Counted from the first letter of the stretch, positions 23,651 through 35,669 are shown. The stretch: DNA of 64,000 nt from Scylla paramamosain (GCF_035594125.1 NC_087190.1:6999962-7063961), one strand, 5' to 3'. The notes: a model not told the origin generated them from the letters alone. Program-made: numbers and translations.

Positions 23651-25157
23651 GTTTGTTATGTGTGTATATATTTACATAGTTGTGTTTACCTAGCTGTGGT
23701 TTACGGGAGGGAAGTAATCTCATAGTATCCTGTCTCTATACTTATCCAGTTTGGTCTTAAATGCATGGACAGTTTCAGCATTCACAACGTCTTCACTGAG
23801 TTCATTCCATTTGTTCACACTTCTTGATGTCTCTTCTACAGTTAACTTTCTTCAACTTCTTACTGTGTCCCCTTGTACTCTGTGTCTAAATTTATAAAAC
23901 ATTCTTTGTCCACATTTTCCATACCATTTTATCATTCTATAGATGCTTATTAAATCTTCTCGCTCCTGTTTTCAAGGGTAGGAATTTCCATCATCGTTAA
24001 TCTTTCTTCATAGGTTGACTTACTCAACTCCTGAACCATCTTACTGATTGCTCTTTGTACTCTCTAATTTTATAATATTCCTCTTTGTATGAGGAGACCA
24101 CACCACTGCCGCATATTCTAATCTTATCATGAAAATCAACAACTTTTTTTTATCATTCCTTCATCCAAATATGAGAATGACATTCTTACTTATTTTAACA
24201 AATACATCATCTCTCCAGTAATTTTATCAATGTGTCTGTCCGAAGTCAAGTTTTTAGTAACTGTTACTCCTAAATCCACTTCCTCTTTTGATTTCATTAA
24301 CTTCACACCATCCATCTCATAATGACATTTTATTCGTTTTTCACTCTTTCCAAACTACATTACTTTACATTTACTTAAACTGAATTCCATTTGCCAAGAT
24401 TTACTCCATCTTTTTATCTTATTTAAATAATCTTGCAGTATCATAGTCATTTACATTTTCTATTCTTCTCATCAGCTTAGCATCATCTGCAAATAAGTTC
24501 ATATAACTATCTATTTTTTCATTCATGTCATTCACATATATCACAAACATTATCAGTCCCAACACTGACCCCTGTGGGACACCACTAGTTACTTTCAGCC
24601 AAGATGAATTTTGGTCTTGTATTACAGTTCTCATCTCTCTATCATCCAGATAATCCTCCATCCACTCCAGTAGTCTTTCTCCAATTCTTCCATAATTTCT
24701 TATCTTTCATAGCAATCTTTGGTGTGGTGCTGTGTTGTCGAAAGCCTTCTTCAAGTCTAAGTAGACACCATCCACCCATCCATATCTTTCTCTCTTGCAC
24801 AATATCGACTAACCTTGAATAAAAGGACAATAAGTTCATGGAGCGTGATCTTCCCCTTCTAAATCCAAATTGACAATTAACCAAAACTTCGTCTCTTTTC
24901 AAGTGTTCTGTCTTTCCTTAATTGTTCTTTCACATAGTTTCCCTACAACACTAGTCAATGACACTGGTCTATAATTTAGTGGGTTTTCCTTATTTCCTCC
25001 TTTGAATATTGGTATAATATTTGCTTTCTTCCAATCTTTTGGTACTCTTCTCTGCAACAATGATGTCACCACCATACTGTGATTTTTATCAGGCATTTGT
25101 TCTCTGCATTCTTTCAGTATCCAGTTTGATACTTCGTCTGGACCAGATGCTTTATTT
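23651..25157 (-). pseudogene. LINE fragment A (family 2), RT domain to 3' end
   Basis: The minus strand, from 25157 down, carries RT motifs in several broken frames: [51 protein letters not shown], then LFADDAKLMRR (FADD catalytic box, near 24500). The C-terminal WNELSEDVVNAETVHAFKTK lies near 23800. It ends with AGCTAGGTAAACACAAC and a weak CA-rich tail. Stops and frameshifts occur throughout. The 5' part including the endonuclease is missing; it begins beside the (GT)n at 25166. APE-type non-LTR retrotransposon. Confidence 0.85.
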
Positions 25158-25163
25158 ACATCA

Positions 25164-25165
<2 letters not shown>

Positions 25166-25223
<58 letters not shown>

Positions 25224-25236
25224 TGTATGTGTGTGA
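25166..25236 (+). repeat. (GT)n tail of LINE fragment C
   Basis: Over 30 GT units between fragment A (5' truncated) and fragment C (3' end). Confidence 0.95.
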
Positions 25237-25758
25237 TTACCTAGTTGTTACCTAGCTGTGTCACGCAGGAGAGGAGCTATGCTTGTACTGTCCCGCCTCT
25301 GTATCTATTATTATCTATCTTGGCCTTGAAATTAAAAATAGTTTTTGCTTGCACCACACACTCATTTAGACAGTTCCATGTATCAACTACTCAGTGGAAA
25401 ACTATTATTTTTTATATCTCTTCTATAAAATTTCTTTTTTTTTTTTTCTTTCAGCTTCTTTCCGTGTTCTCTAATGTCTCTCGTATCCCACGTCACAATG
25501 TCGTTGCTGTCAAGCTTTTCCAGTCCTTCCATTAGTCTATATATCGTGATTACGTCTCTTCTCTTCCTTCTTTTTCCCAGAATTGGAAGGTTTAGTTTTT
25601 CTTGTCTCATTTTGTATGTCTTTTCTCTTAAGTTTGGGATCATCTTTGTTGCTGCTCTTTGTATCCTCTCCAGTTTCCTGATGTATTCCTTGAGACTTGG
25701 TGACCATACTACAGCTGCATATTCCAGTTTCGGACGAATCATCGTTACAATTAGTTTC
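25237..25758 (-). pseudogene. LINE 3'-end fragment C (family 2)
   Basis: The minus-strand frame 25742-25383 has MIRPKLEYAAVVWSPSLKEY, then IRKLERIQRAATKMIPNLR and RRKRRDVITIYRLMEGLEK, the region after the RT domain in APE LINEs. After a frame break come WNCLNECVVQAKTIFNFKAK and a CTAGGTAATCACACA tail into CA repeats. Its 5' truncation point again touches a (GT)n (25760). Confidence 0.85.
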
Positions 25759-25759
25759 C

Positions 25760-25760
25760 T

Positions 25761-25801
<41 letters not shown>

Positions 25802-25803
25802 CG
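25760..25803 (+). repeat. (GT)n-(GC)n microsatellite
   Basis: GT units turning into GCGCGCGCG. Confidence 0.95.
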
Positions 25804-25885
25804 TGTGAAGATTTTGGTGGAGATGGTGGTAGTAGCAGTGGCAGTAGTTGTTGTAGTTGTAAATATTAAACAAAGATATAGAAAA

Positions 25886-26034
25886 TAGTAGTAGTAGTAG
25901 TAGTAGTAGTAGTAATAGTGGTAATAATAGTAGTAGTAGTAGAAGTAGTAATAGTAGTAGTAGTAGAAGTAGAAGTAGTAATAGTAGTAGTACTAGTAGT
26001 AGAAGTAGTAATAGTAGTAGTAGTAATAGTAGTG
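25886..26034 (+). repeat. (AGT)n trinucleotide repeat
   Basis: Imperfect AGT/AAT/AGA units for about 150 bp. Confidence 0.95.
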
Positions 26035-26045
26035 AAGGACTCCCC

Positions 26046-26265
26046 AGTACTTGTGTGTGTGGCTCCCCCAATGACGTCAACCACACCATGACGTGCAAAA
26101 AGGGGGGATTCGTATGTATCAGGCACGATGAGGTGAGAGATCTGACCGCCAGCATGCTCAGGGAGGTGTGCCACGATGTCTCCACTGAACCGACCCTCCT
26201 GCCGCTAGACGGCGAGCACCTGCGCTACAGAACAGCCAACACCACCAACGAGGCTCGAGTGTTCA
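26046..26265 (+). pseudogene. R2-like (restriction-like-endonuclease) LINE fragment: zinc knuckle and start of endonuclease
   Basis: The open frame reads CVCGSPNDVNHTMTCKKGGF, then RHDEVRDLTASMLREVCHDV and STEPTLLPLDGE. The CxC...NHxxxC knuckle, RH(N/D)xVRD and EPxLxP follow the order of the CCHC knuckle and RLE lead-in of R2-type LINEs. About 70 residues remain between an (AGT)n and an (AAT)n repeat, so no RT or catalytic PD-D/ExK is present. The motif order is seen; the family is my inference. Confidence 0.55.
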
Positions 26266-26266
26266 A

Positions 26267-26303
<37 letters not shown>

Positions 26304-26335
26304 TAATAATAACAATAATAATGGTAATAATATTG
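26266..26335 (+). repeat. (AAT)n trinucleotide repeat
   Basis: AAT units with small interruptions. Confidence 0.95.
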
Positions 26336-26610
26336 TAACAGGTGATGGTAGGAGAGTGTGGAGGAAGGAAAGGGAGAGGTTTGGAGGAAATTACAACATG
26401 GAAAACCTTTTTACCTCCACCAGTGAGGGAAATTCTCCTGAAAGTCACTCCTCCCTCTCCTCCTCCTTCTCCTACTCCGCGTCCTCCTTCATCTGATCGG
26501 TGTGGGAGCAGCCAGGATGGGCAGATTAATCCATGAAAAGGTTTGTCTCCACAGATCAAAAAACGCGCGGGCCAACAACAGGACCAGCGTCGTAAACACT
26601 AACGTAATTA
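26336..26610. other. No recognisable feature
   Basis: C/T-rich 26440-26490; nothing recognised. It may be the 5' leader of the following LINE. Confidence 0.4.
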
Positions 26611-28660
26611 TTTAATCCACAGGTTCAGACAAGATCAGAGCTTGTTACTTCAATGCCTGTAGTTTACAAAATAAATTAAATGAGCTGCAAGCTCTTATTT
26701 ATCTTGAAAACTACGACATCATAGGCGTCACGGAAACGTGGATAAATTCATCAAGTAGGGATTACTTAGCTGAGTACTCGCTCCCTGGCTACACCATTTT
26801 TAGCTGCGAGAGAACGTAAACAAAACACCGGAGCCAGACAAGATATCACCCAGGCTTCTTAAAGAAGCAAGAAATGAATTCGTGAAACCGCTTACAATTT
26901 TATTCAATAAAACTTTACTAGCAGGTAAAGTTCCCCACAAATGGGAACTAGCAAATGTCACGTCAATCTTTAAAAAAGGAAATAAATCTCTCCCAGCCAA
27001 TTACAGGCCGATCAGTCTCACCTCAGTAGTGTGCAAGCTGATGGGAACAAAAATCTGAGATAAAACTTTTAAATATTTAGAAGAAAATAAAATCATAAAG
27101 GATTCGCAACACGGTTTGAGAACCAAGCGCTCCTGCTTAACAAACTTATTAGACTTCTTTTATGAAGTATTTAACTCGTATGACGAGACAAAAGCTGTTG
27201 ATATTATCTACCTTGATTTCCAGAAAGCTTTCGACACTGTTCCCCATAAGAGACTCATCAGTAAAGTAAAGCTCACGGCATTGATGGAAACACCCTGAAA
27301 TGGCTGAGAGACTGGTTCTCTGACAGAAAACAGCGTGTTGTGATAAATGGAAAAGAGTCAGAGTGGCATAAGGTAAATAGCGGTGTTCCTCAAGGCTATG
27401 TATTAGGACTAGTACTCTTCATAATGTACATTAATGATATTGATGAAGGGATAAATTGCAAAATAAATAAATTTGCAGACGACAGCAAAATAACAAGTAG
27501 AGTAACGTCTGTGTCACAATGGCAGGAACTGCAGTGTGACCTCAATAAACTAACAAGCTGGGCAGAAAAATGGCAGATGAGATTCAATATAGAAAAGTGT
27601 AAAATTCTACATATCGGAAGCAACAATGTTCAGGCGAGATATGTAATGAATAACATGCCACTCTCAAGTGCTGATAAAGAAAAAGATCTTTGTGTCGTTG
27701 TGTCAAACGAACTAAAGCTGAGTCAACACTGCACAGAAACCGTAAAGACGGCAAATAAATTTGTAGGGTTCATTGGAAGAACCTTTGAATTTAAATCAGA
27801 AAAGGTTATACTTGCCTTATATAACTCATTGGTGCGCCCTCATCTAGAATACTGTGTACAGTTCTGGTCACCATACTACAAAAAAGACATTGAAAAATAG
27901 AAAAGATACAGCGCAGAGTCACAAAGATGATTCCAAGATTGCGCAATAAGTCGTATGAGGAACGACTGGAAGAACTAAACCTATTTAGTTTAACAAAGCG
28001 CAGGATAAGAGGAGACCTAATTGAAGTGTTCAGAATTTTCAAAGGATATAGTAACATTGATGCACATAAATATTTTACCATTGATCATTCTAACCTAACA
28101 AGAAATAATGGATTCAAGATTATATCCAAACGTTTTAAATCCCACGAGTCCAAACATTTTTTCTTTAATCGTATAGTAAATATATGGAATAAACTTCCTG
28201 CCGAAATTGTGAACAGCAATACTATTGAATCATTCAAAAATAAAATAGACAAATGTTTGAAAGCAAATCTCCAACAAGCCCTCTTCTTGTCCGAATAATT
28301 ACTAAATTCAATAATAAACTCTTATTTTACAGAAACCAGTTTTAATATAAATTGTATTAACTTTCAGATAGGCGTATAGAGTTCGCCGTAGGGTGAATAG
28401 TAGAACTTCCTTTCATCCTTTCCTATGAAAATTCCATGTCAGTTTTTCCATACTGCATGGCACTTTTCCCAACTATTTCCATGCCAGCGCAAGCTGGAGG
28501 GAGTGGTGGGTGGGGAGGAGCCTTCTGCTATGCTGTCCTGTCTCTCTTCCCTGTAGCTAATTAGAAGTATTTACCAAGCAGCCTTGCAAGGACCAAAAGG
28601 TCTTTTGCTGTTTGGCTTTCCTTTGTATTCCTTTGTATCCCTCCTCCTCCCTCTTGGGTT
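26611..28660 (+). pseudogene. CR1-like LINE with internal deletion and frameshifts
   Basis: The start of an APE endonuclease is seen at about 26625-26814 (ACYFNACSLQNKLNELQ, DIIGVTETW). It then jumps directly, without spacer, into the RT region at about 26817 ([17 protein letters not shown]). RT continues with [45 protein letters not shown] and FADDSKITSR (FADD near 27475). The C-terminal half is in two frames to 28298 (RRIRGDLIEVFRIFKGY, WNKLPAEIVNS). Breaks: TGA 27056, a frameshift near 27280 and TAG 27898. A 3' UTR-like tail with TTGCAAGGACCAAAAGGTCT lies at 28584-28603. About half of the endonuclease and the linker are missing. Confidence 0.85.
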
Positions 28661-28711
28661 ACCCCAGATGGCAAGATTGAATGGGAGAAGATTGGAGAGT
28701 TGCTTGCAGGG

Positions 28712-28911
<200 letters not shown>

Positions 28912-29104
28912 AAAGGCCACAAAATGTACTAGGTATAATTAATTGGACAACATAGCAGTGCAAATATGATACATTAGACACACTTCACATACAAAACACA
29001 TGAAAATAGAGAAATAAAGGGCATGGTCTGTCTATCTGTCTACACACCAGGCCAGCAATCCCACACAGTGCGACACAGGCAAGGCACCACACACACACAC
29101 ACCG

Positions 29105-29401
29105 CATAGTGTAGTGAGCCGAGCGTCGGCACAATCAAGAACGCGAATCCCGGGCTCGGCGAGGCAAATGGGCGAGCCTCTCAATGTGTAGCCCCAGTTC
29201 ACCTATCAAGGAAGTAGTTACGGGAGAGAACCTGAGGGGTTGTGACCTCGCTGTCCCTGTGTGTGGTGTGTCAGTGGTCTCGGTCCTACCCAATGATCGG
29301 TCACTATGAGCTCTGAGCTCTTTCCATTGCGGAACGGCTGGCTGGGTGACCAGCAGACGACCGTAAGTGAATCTCACACACACACACACACACACACACA
29401 C
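29105..29401 (+). mobile_element. tRNA-derived SINE of decapod type with (CA)n tail
   Basis: The head has GTAGTGAGCC and a B-box-like CGCGAATCCCGGG (about 29141-29153). The body contains GGCGAGGCAAATGGGCGAGC, GGGGTTGTGACCTCGCTGTC, TGAGCTCTGAGCTC and TGACCAGCAGACGACCGT. It is followed by (CA)n at 29376-29401, and a (CA)n also precedes it (29088-29102). I recognise this body from decapod genome repeats, from memory only. Substitutions in the promoter boxes suggest an old copy. Confidence 0.75.
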
Positions 29402-29444
29402 CACCGTTTACACTTTCAGTCCTGTAGACCCCCACAGAAAGGAA

Positions 29445-29695
29445 AACACATAATAAAAGATTAATTAAATTAAATTAATTAAAAGATTAGACAAATAAAA
29501 GAAGATTAGACATTAAAAGATTAGGAAAATAAAAAGATTAGACAAATAAATAGTTAGACAAAATAAAAGAAGTTAGAGCAATTAAAAGATTAGAGAAATA
29601 AAAAGATATGACAGTTAAAAAAAGATTAGACAAAAGAAAAAAATAGATAACTAAGAGATCAGACAAATTAAAAGAAATTAGATAAAAGAATGTTA
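29445..29695 (+). repeat. Degenerate minisatellite, ~16-bp AAAAGATTAGACAAAT unit
   Basis: About 15 diverged units. The same motif recurs as a few units at 36450-36495 and, inverted, at 8825-8880. Confidence 0.85.
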
Positions 29696-30027
29696 CTGTA
29701 CGTACAGGGTAAGTGCCTCCTCAGTATTCCTCGATAATCATAAGTGAAATGTTCAATAGTTTCCTATTTGCATGAAGACACATGTAATATGCGTATCAGT
29801 ACTCAGTGCTACATGAAGCCCCAAGCTGATGGTCGTTTGTAGGCGTCACCCAAAGGGTTCTCAGACGTACGATAATTATCATACAAGTACAATAATTTAG
29901 CATACTGTAACATAAAAAAAAATATAGTGCGTGTGATTATACGATAATGTCCAGTTATGTGCAATAATTTATACTTTCTTGAAATAATTCATTTTGGAAG
30001 TGATACTGCAGAGTATATTCTACCCCT

Positions 30028-30030
<3 letters not shown>

Positions 30031-30105
<75 letters not shown>
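30031..30105 (+). repeat. (GA)n followed by G-run
   Basis: About 31 GA units, then 12 G. It lies inside the hAT element upstream of the transposase start. Confidence 0.95.
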
Positions 30106-30106
<1 letters not shown>

Positions 30107-30385
30107 TTGGCTGGGGGAGGGAGGAGGGAAGGATTGAGGGGAGGGACACTACACAGTCAGTTCATGTATTGAGTGGGAGTGGCTGGAGATGGAGTGAGGG
30201 GGAGGGGGAGAACACTACACGATCTGTTCCTGTATTTAATGTATGAGGGGGGAGGCGGGCGCCAGGTGACTGGGGGGATGCTTGATTAACCTTCATCAGG
30301 AGTCTCAGACAGGAGGCAGCTCAGTTGCGGGTGTTGTTCTACCTGGCTAAATTCTTATAACCTGGCACATTTCACAGCAAAGAGA

Positions 30386-31985
30386 ATGGCAGATAAACGC
30401 AGTGCCGTGAATAGTGAAAACACAATAAAAACCAAGAAAAAAGCAAGGCGTGAACAAAAGTACAGAGAAGTCTGGGAAAAAGAATTTCCGTCGTTAAGAC
30501 CATCCAGGAAGGACTCGTGTAAAGCAGTGTATAAAAAAATCTGGTGTTGAAATTACTGCACAGTGAGAAAAGTGGGAAGCATCACAATGTGTGCAACATC
30601 TAATTCAACAAAAACTATAGCAGAGGCGTTTGTCAGTGCACAAGGGCACTCTAGCAAGGGAGATTTACTTAAAGCTGCTGAAATCAAGCTAACAGCGATG
30701 ATGGTTGAACATAACACAAGTTTTAGAATGGCTGATCATTCATGTGATGTAATCAAAGAATGTTTTCCTGACTCAGCCATTCCTAAAGAGGTAAAAATGA
30801 AAAGAACAAAGTGTCAAAACATACGTGGTAATGTTATGGCTAAGTGTCATAAGCACGACCTGGCAGATAAACTGAAGAAAATGGATGAATCTACGGACAT
30901 TTCAGTATCTCAGAACTTGTGTATAATGGTGCGATATGCAAAAGAAAATGGTGTTGCTAGTAAGTTTTGGGACCTGGTGCCAGTCTTCAGCAGTGATAAC
31001 ACAAAGACTGCAAGTGAAGGTGCTACTAGCAATAGAATTTTTTTCAGCCATAATAAAATTATTCAGTGATTTTACAGTGCCAGTTGATAATATGATTCGA
31101 TTTGGTTCAGATGGCTGTAGCACCATGATGGGCGCAAAAAAACTGTGATAATAGCAGACTTAAGGCTGCTTGCCCAGGTATATACATGATGAAATATATA
31201 TGTCACTCAGCACACACGTGTGCCTCTGAGGCGTGTCAACAGTTGCCACAGTGCGTTGAGCAGTTAGTATATGACATGCACAATACACTGAAACATTCTT
31301 CCAAACGAATGGCACAGTTATGCGAATTTCAAGAGTTCACTGGAGTAGAAAGGCAGAATTTTATCACCATCACGTACAAGATGGCTCTCCTACAGTGCTG
31401 TCATCAAGAGGATGCTGGAACAATGGGGTGCTCTGCAGCTCTTTTTCACAGACTTACACAATCAGCAGAGTAAGAGCTATTCACACGCACTAAAGAATGC
31501 TTATGAACTATTGCAAAGTCCTTTTGTTAGACTATATTATTGCTTCCTTGAATCAGTGTTGCCCAGATTCACCCACTTTAACCTTCATTTTCAAAGTGAA
31601 AGAGTTGTGATAAATGCACGTCATAGTCAACTTTGTAGTCTGTACAAGGATATACTGTTGACGTTCATGAAGAGAGACAGTGTGATGAAGCAACCGCTCG
31701 GTAATAATGAACCAAGAAATGAGCGTGAATGGAATATGGTGAAACAGGTGTACTTAGGAGCTTCTGTGCCTGAAAGAGTAACGAGTACTCCTGATCTGTA
31801 TAAGGATAGAGACGAAATGACTGAATTCCAGAAGAGATACAGATCTTTCCTTGTCACAGCTGCAGAAAAGATCAAGAAGAGACCCAGTCCTCTCAATACT
31901 GTCTATCTTGGAGCCAGCCTACGTTCTGGGTAAGAAAGAAGTAAGCAAACCTAGTCTTCTTCCTCTGGCAGTTCATCTTCCACAT
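30386..31985 (+). pseudogene. hAT transposase, N-terminal and central part, broken
   Basis: ATG at 30386 (MADKRSAVNSENTIKTKKK) leads to a BED-like start (WEKEFPSLRPSRKDSCK), broken by frameshifts near 30530 and 30590. The frame 30563-31069 contains MKRTKCQNIRGNVMAKC and KKMDESTDISVS, around the first catalytic Asp region. A frame change gives FSDFTVPVDNMIRFGSDGCS, then CHSAHTCASEACQQLPQCVE, and from 31383 the conserved region LSYSAVIKRMLEQWGALQLF. It reads to about 31930, where a frame break precedes the LINE insertion. Related to the ZBED/KIAA1586-like group by motif wording. Inactive. Confidence 0.85.
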
Positions 31986-34900
31986 AGTAGGAGGAGGCAG
32001 TAGACACCTGCCGAAACGATAATTATTCCCAGTGAGGTCTAAAGCACTGTTCAGGGGGTGCTGTGAACTTATCATTAAACCCAGCTGTGACCTCACTGAA
32101 CGTTTCCCTTTGTGTCTCACAACACAAGGGGGTAGTCACAGCCTGCCCTCTAAAGACAACTCTCTACCTCCACACAAAACTACAAGCACCTAATAACACA
32201 CACACCCTTCACTCAAAAAATTTTAAAATCATGGCGACTCCTACACCATCCTCGGAGTCCCCATCTGGGGAGGGGACCATAAATGTCCCCAGGTCGGACT
32301 GCCTTTCCGTCGACGACCCTAAGTGTCTTGACACCCCCCTCAACTTTTTCTTCATTAACTTCTGCAACATTCGCGGTCTAAGATCTAATTTTCAATCTGT
32401 AGAACACCACCTCTCCTCTTCTAAACCTCATCTTCTTTTCCTCACTGAAACTCAGGTGTCTGAGGCAACTGACAGTAGCCCCTTTTCTGTTCCCTCCTAC
32501 TTTCTCTATCCTCATTTTCGATCCAAAGCTGGATGCTGCGTTTATGTGCGCAATGACTTAACCTGCTCTCGTGCCCACGCTCTTGAATCTTCCGAGTTTT
32601 CCACCATCTGGCTACGACTACAGAGTCATTCTCATACTAAATTTATCTGTGCTGTATACCTCTCTCCTAACTCCTCTGACTATAAGAAATTCTTTGACTA
32701 CTTAACTTCCAAAGTGGAGCACATTCTGACCCTCTTCCCTTTTGCAGAGATCTCCATTCTTGGAGACTTCAATGTTCACCACCAGCTTTGGCTTTCCTCT
32801 CCCTTCACTGACCATCCTGGTGAACTAGCCTACAACTTTGCTATCCTCCATGACCTAGAGCAATTGGTGCAACACCCTACTCGTATTCCTGACCGTCTTG
32901 GAGATACGCCCAACATTCTTGACCTTTTCCTGACATCTAATCCTTCTGCTTATGCTGTCACCCTTTCTTCTCCGTTGGGCTCCTCCGATCACAATCTCAT
33001 ATCTTTATCTTGTCCTATCACTCCAATCCCTCCTCAGGATCCCCCTAAGCGAAGGTGCCTCTGGCGTTTTGCCTCTGCTAGTTGGGGGGACCTGAGGCGG
33101 TATTTTGCTGATTTTCCTTGGAATGACTACTGCTTCCGTGTCAGAGACCCGTCTTTGTGTGCTGAGCGCATAACAGAGGTGATAGTGTCTGGCATGGAGG
33201 CGTACATTCCTCACTCTTTTTCTCGTCCTAAACCTTCTAAACCTTGGTTTAACACAGCTTGTTCTCGTGCTATACATGATAGAGAGGTGGCCCACAAAGG
33301 GTACTTAAGCCTTCCTTCACCAGAATCTCATGCACTTTATATTTCTGCCCGGAACCATGCCAAGTCTGTTCTCCAACTAGCCAAAAACTCCTTCATTAAC
33401 AGAAAATGTCAAAACCTTTCAAGATCTAACTCCCCTCGTGATTTCTGGCATCTAGCCAAAAATGTCTCCAATAACTTTGCTTCTTCTTCTTTCCCTCCTC
33501 TACTTCAACCAGATGGCACCACTGCTATCACATCTATTTCTAAAGCTGAACTCTTTGCTCAAACCTTTGCTAAAAACTCTACCTTGGACGATTCTGGGCT
33601 TGTTCCTCCCTCTCCTCCACCCTCTGACTACTTCATGCCACATATTAAAATTCTTCGTAATGATGTTTTCCATGCCCTCGCTGGCCTAAACCCTCGGAAG
33701 GCTTATGAACCTGATGGGGTCCCTCCTATTGTTCTCCGAAACTGTGCCTCCGTGCTTGCACCTTGCCTAGTCAAACTCTTTCAGCTCTGTCTGTCAACAT
33801 CTACCTTTCCTTCTTGCTGGAAGTTTGCCTACATTCAACCTGTTCCTAAAAAGGGTGACCGCTCTAATCCCTCAAACTACCGTCCTATTGCTTTAATTTC
33901 CTGCTTATCTAAAGTTTTTGAATCTATCCTCAACAGGAAGATTCTTAAACATCTATCACTTCAAAACCTTCTATCTGATCGCCAGTATGGGTTCCGTCAA
34001 GGCCGCTCTACTGGTGATCTTCTGGCTTTCCTTACAGAGTCTTGGTCATCCTCTTTTAGAGATTTTGGTGAAACTTTTGCTGTTGCCTTGGACATATCAA
34101 AAGCCTTTGATAGAGTCTGGCACAAAGCTTTGATTTCCAAACTACCCTCCTACGGTTTCTATCCTTCTCTCTGTAACTTCATCTCAAGTTTCCTTTCTGA
34201 CCGTTCTATTGCTGCTGTAGTAGACGGTCACTGTTCTTCTCCTAAATCTATTAACAGTGGTGTTCCTCAGGGTTCTGTCCTGTCACCCACTCTCTTCTTA
34301 TTATTCATTAATGATCTTCTAAACCAAACTTCTTGTCCTATCCACTCTTATGCTGATGATACCACCCTGCACTTTTCCACATCTTTTCATAGACGTCCAA
34401 CCCTTCAGGAGGTAAACATATCACGCAGGGAAGCCACACAACGCCTGACTTCTGATCTTTCTAAAATTTCTGATTGGGGCAGAGCAAACTTGGTATTGTT
34501 CAATGCCTCAAAAACTCAATTCCTCCATCTATCAACTCGACACAATCTTCCAGACAACTATCCCCTCTTCTTCAATGACACTCAACTGTCCCCCTCTTCT
34601 ACACTGAACATCCTCGGTCTGTCCTTTACTTATAATCTGAACTGGAAACTTCACATCTCATCTCTAGCTAAAACAGCTTCTATGAAGTTAGGTGTTCTGA
34701 GACGTCTCCCCCAGTTTTTCTCACCCCCCCAGCTGCTAACTCTGTACAAGGGCCTTATCCGTCCATGTATGGAGTAAGCTTCACATGTCTGGGGGGGTTC
34801 CATTCATACTGCTGTTCTAGACAGGGTGGAATCAAAAGCTTTTCGTCTCATCAACTCCTCTCCTCTAACTGACTGTCTTCAGCCTCTCTCTCACCGCCGC

Positions 34901-35306
34901 AATGTTGCATATCTAGCTGTCTTCTACCGCTATTTTCATGCTAACTGCTCTTCTGATCTTGCTAACTGCATGCCTCCCCTCCTTCCGCGGCCTCGCTGCA
35001 CAAGACTTTCTTCTTTCTCTCACTCCTATTCTGTCCACCTCTCTAACGCAAGAGTTAACCAGTATTCTCAATCATTCATCCCTTTCTCTGGTAAACTCTG
35101 GAACTCCTTGCCTGCTTCTGTATTTCCACCTTCCTATGACTTGAATTCCTTCAAGAGGGAGGTTTCAAGACACTTATCCACCAATTTTTGACCACTGCTT
35201 TGACCCTTTTAAGAGACTGGCATTTCAGTGGGCATTTTTTTTTTATTAGATTTTTGTTGCCCTTGGCCAGTATCCTTCCTACATAAAAAAAAAAAAAAAA
35301 AAAAAA
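31986..35306 (+). mobile_element. Nearly complete 3.3-kb APE-type LINE (family 1) inserted in the hAT element
   Basis: It begins AGTAGGAGGAGGCAGTAGAC after TTCCACAT and ends TTGGCCAGTATCCTTCCTAC, AT and a 22-bp poly(A) before CATAATTGG. The uninterrupted hAT copy 1 reads TTCCACACATAATTGG at this site, so the insertion point is exact, with ACAT possibly duplicated. It has a 5' UTR of 245 bp, one ORF and a 3' UTR of about 95 bp. Four further truncated copies lie in this window. Confidence 0.9.
32231..35191 (+). pseudogene. LINE endonuclease-reverse transcriptase ORF, one nonsense codon
   Basis: ATG at 32231 in good context (AAAATCATGG). Apurinic-type endonuclease at residues about 35-260 ([38 protein letters not shown]). 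RT at about 470-760: [62 protein letters not shown] and YADD at 34349-34360 (residue 707). C-terminal region to TGA-ending STNF at 35191. The only break is a TAT to TAA change at 34775-34777 (Tyr in the other copies); the frame continues unchanged after it. The 848 residues before the stop hold both catalytic domains. No ORF1 is seen. It belongs near the jockey/Nimb-like APE LINEs; the clade is not resolved. Confidence 0.9.
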
Positions 35307-35669
35307 CATAATTGGTGGAGATGACGCCACATTGCAGCAACTGGATGAAGAATGGAGGAAGCTTGAGTTCGAAGATCTCCCAGAAAACATCATGAGAGGG
35401 GGCAAGGAAATTAAAAATTAAAAGACAAAGCTCCTGATTTGTTTTGGGGTGAGATAAGGCTGATTCTGGATAGTGAGGGATGTTCAAAATACAAGCGCGT
35501 GTCTGACTTTGCACTAGCATGCCTTTCATTGCCCCATGCAAATGCGGATTGCGAAAGATGTTTCTCAGACATAAATAGAATGAAAACTAAAGACAGAAAA
35601 ACTGAAAACAGAATCAGTAAGAGACATTCTTTTAGCAAAACAATCTGTAACAAGCAAATGAAACCGTAA
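35307..35669 (+). pseudogene. hAT transposase C-terminus with dimerisation domain
   Basis: It resumes after the LINE with IGGDDATLQQLDEEWRKLEF. After a stop near 35420 comes DFALACLSLPHANADCERCF, SDINRMKTKDRKTENR and an end at TAA 35667-35669. LPHANADCERCFSxxxxxKT is the hAT dimerisation signature. It pairs with 30386-31985. Confidence 0.9.

Noticed and set aside
25697..26185. Long Leu- and Thr-rich frames
   Set aside because: Products of (AGT)n and (GT)n repeats.
26336..26560. Short inverted similarity around CATGGAAAACC and CCATGAAAAGGTTT
   Set aside because: Too short and imperfect to support an element.
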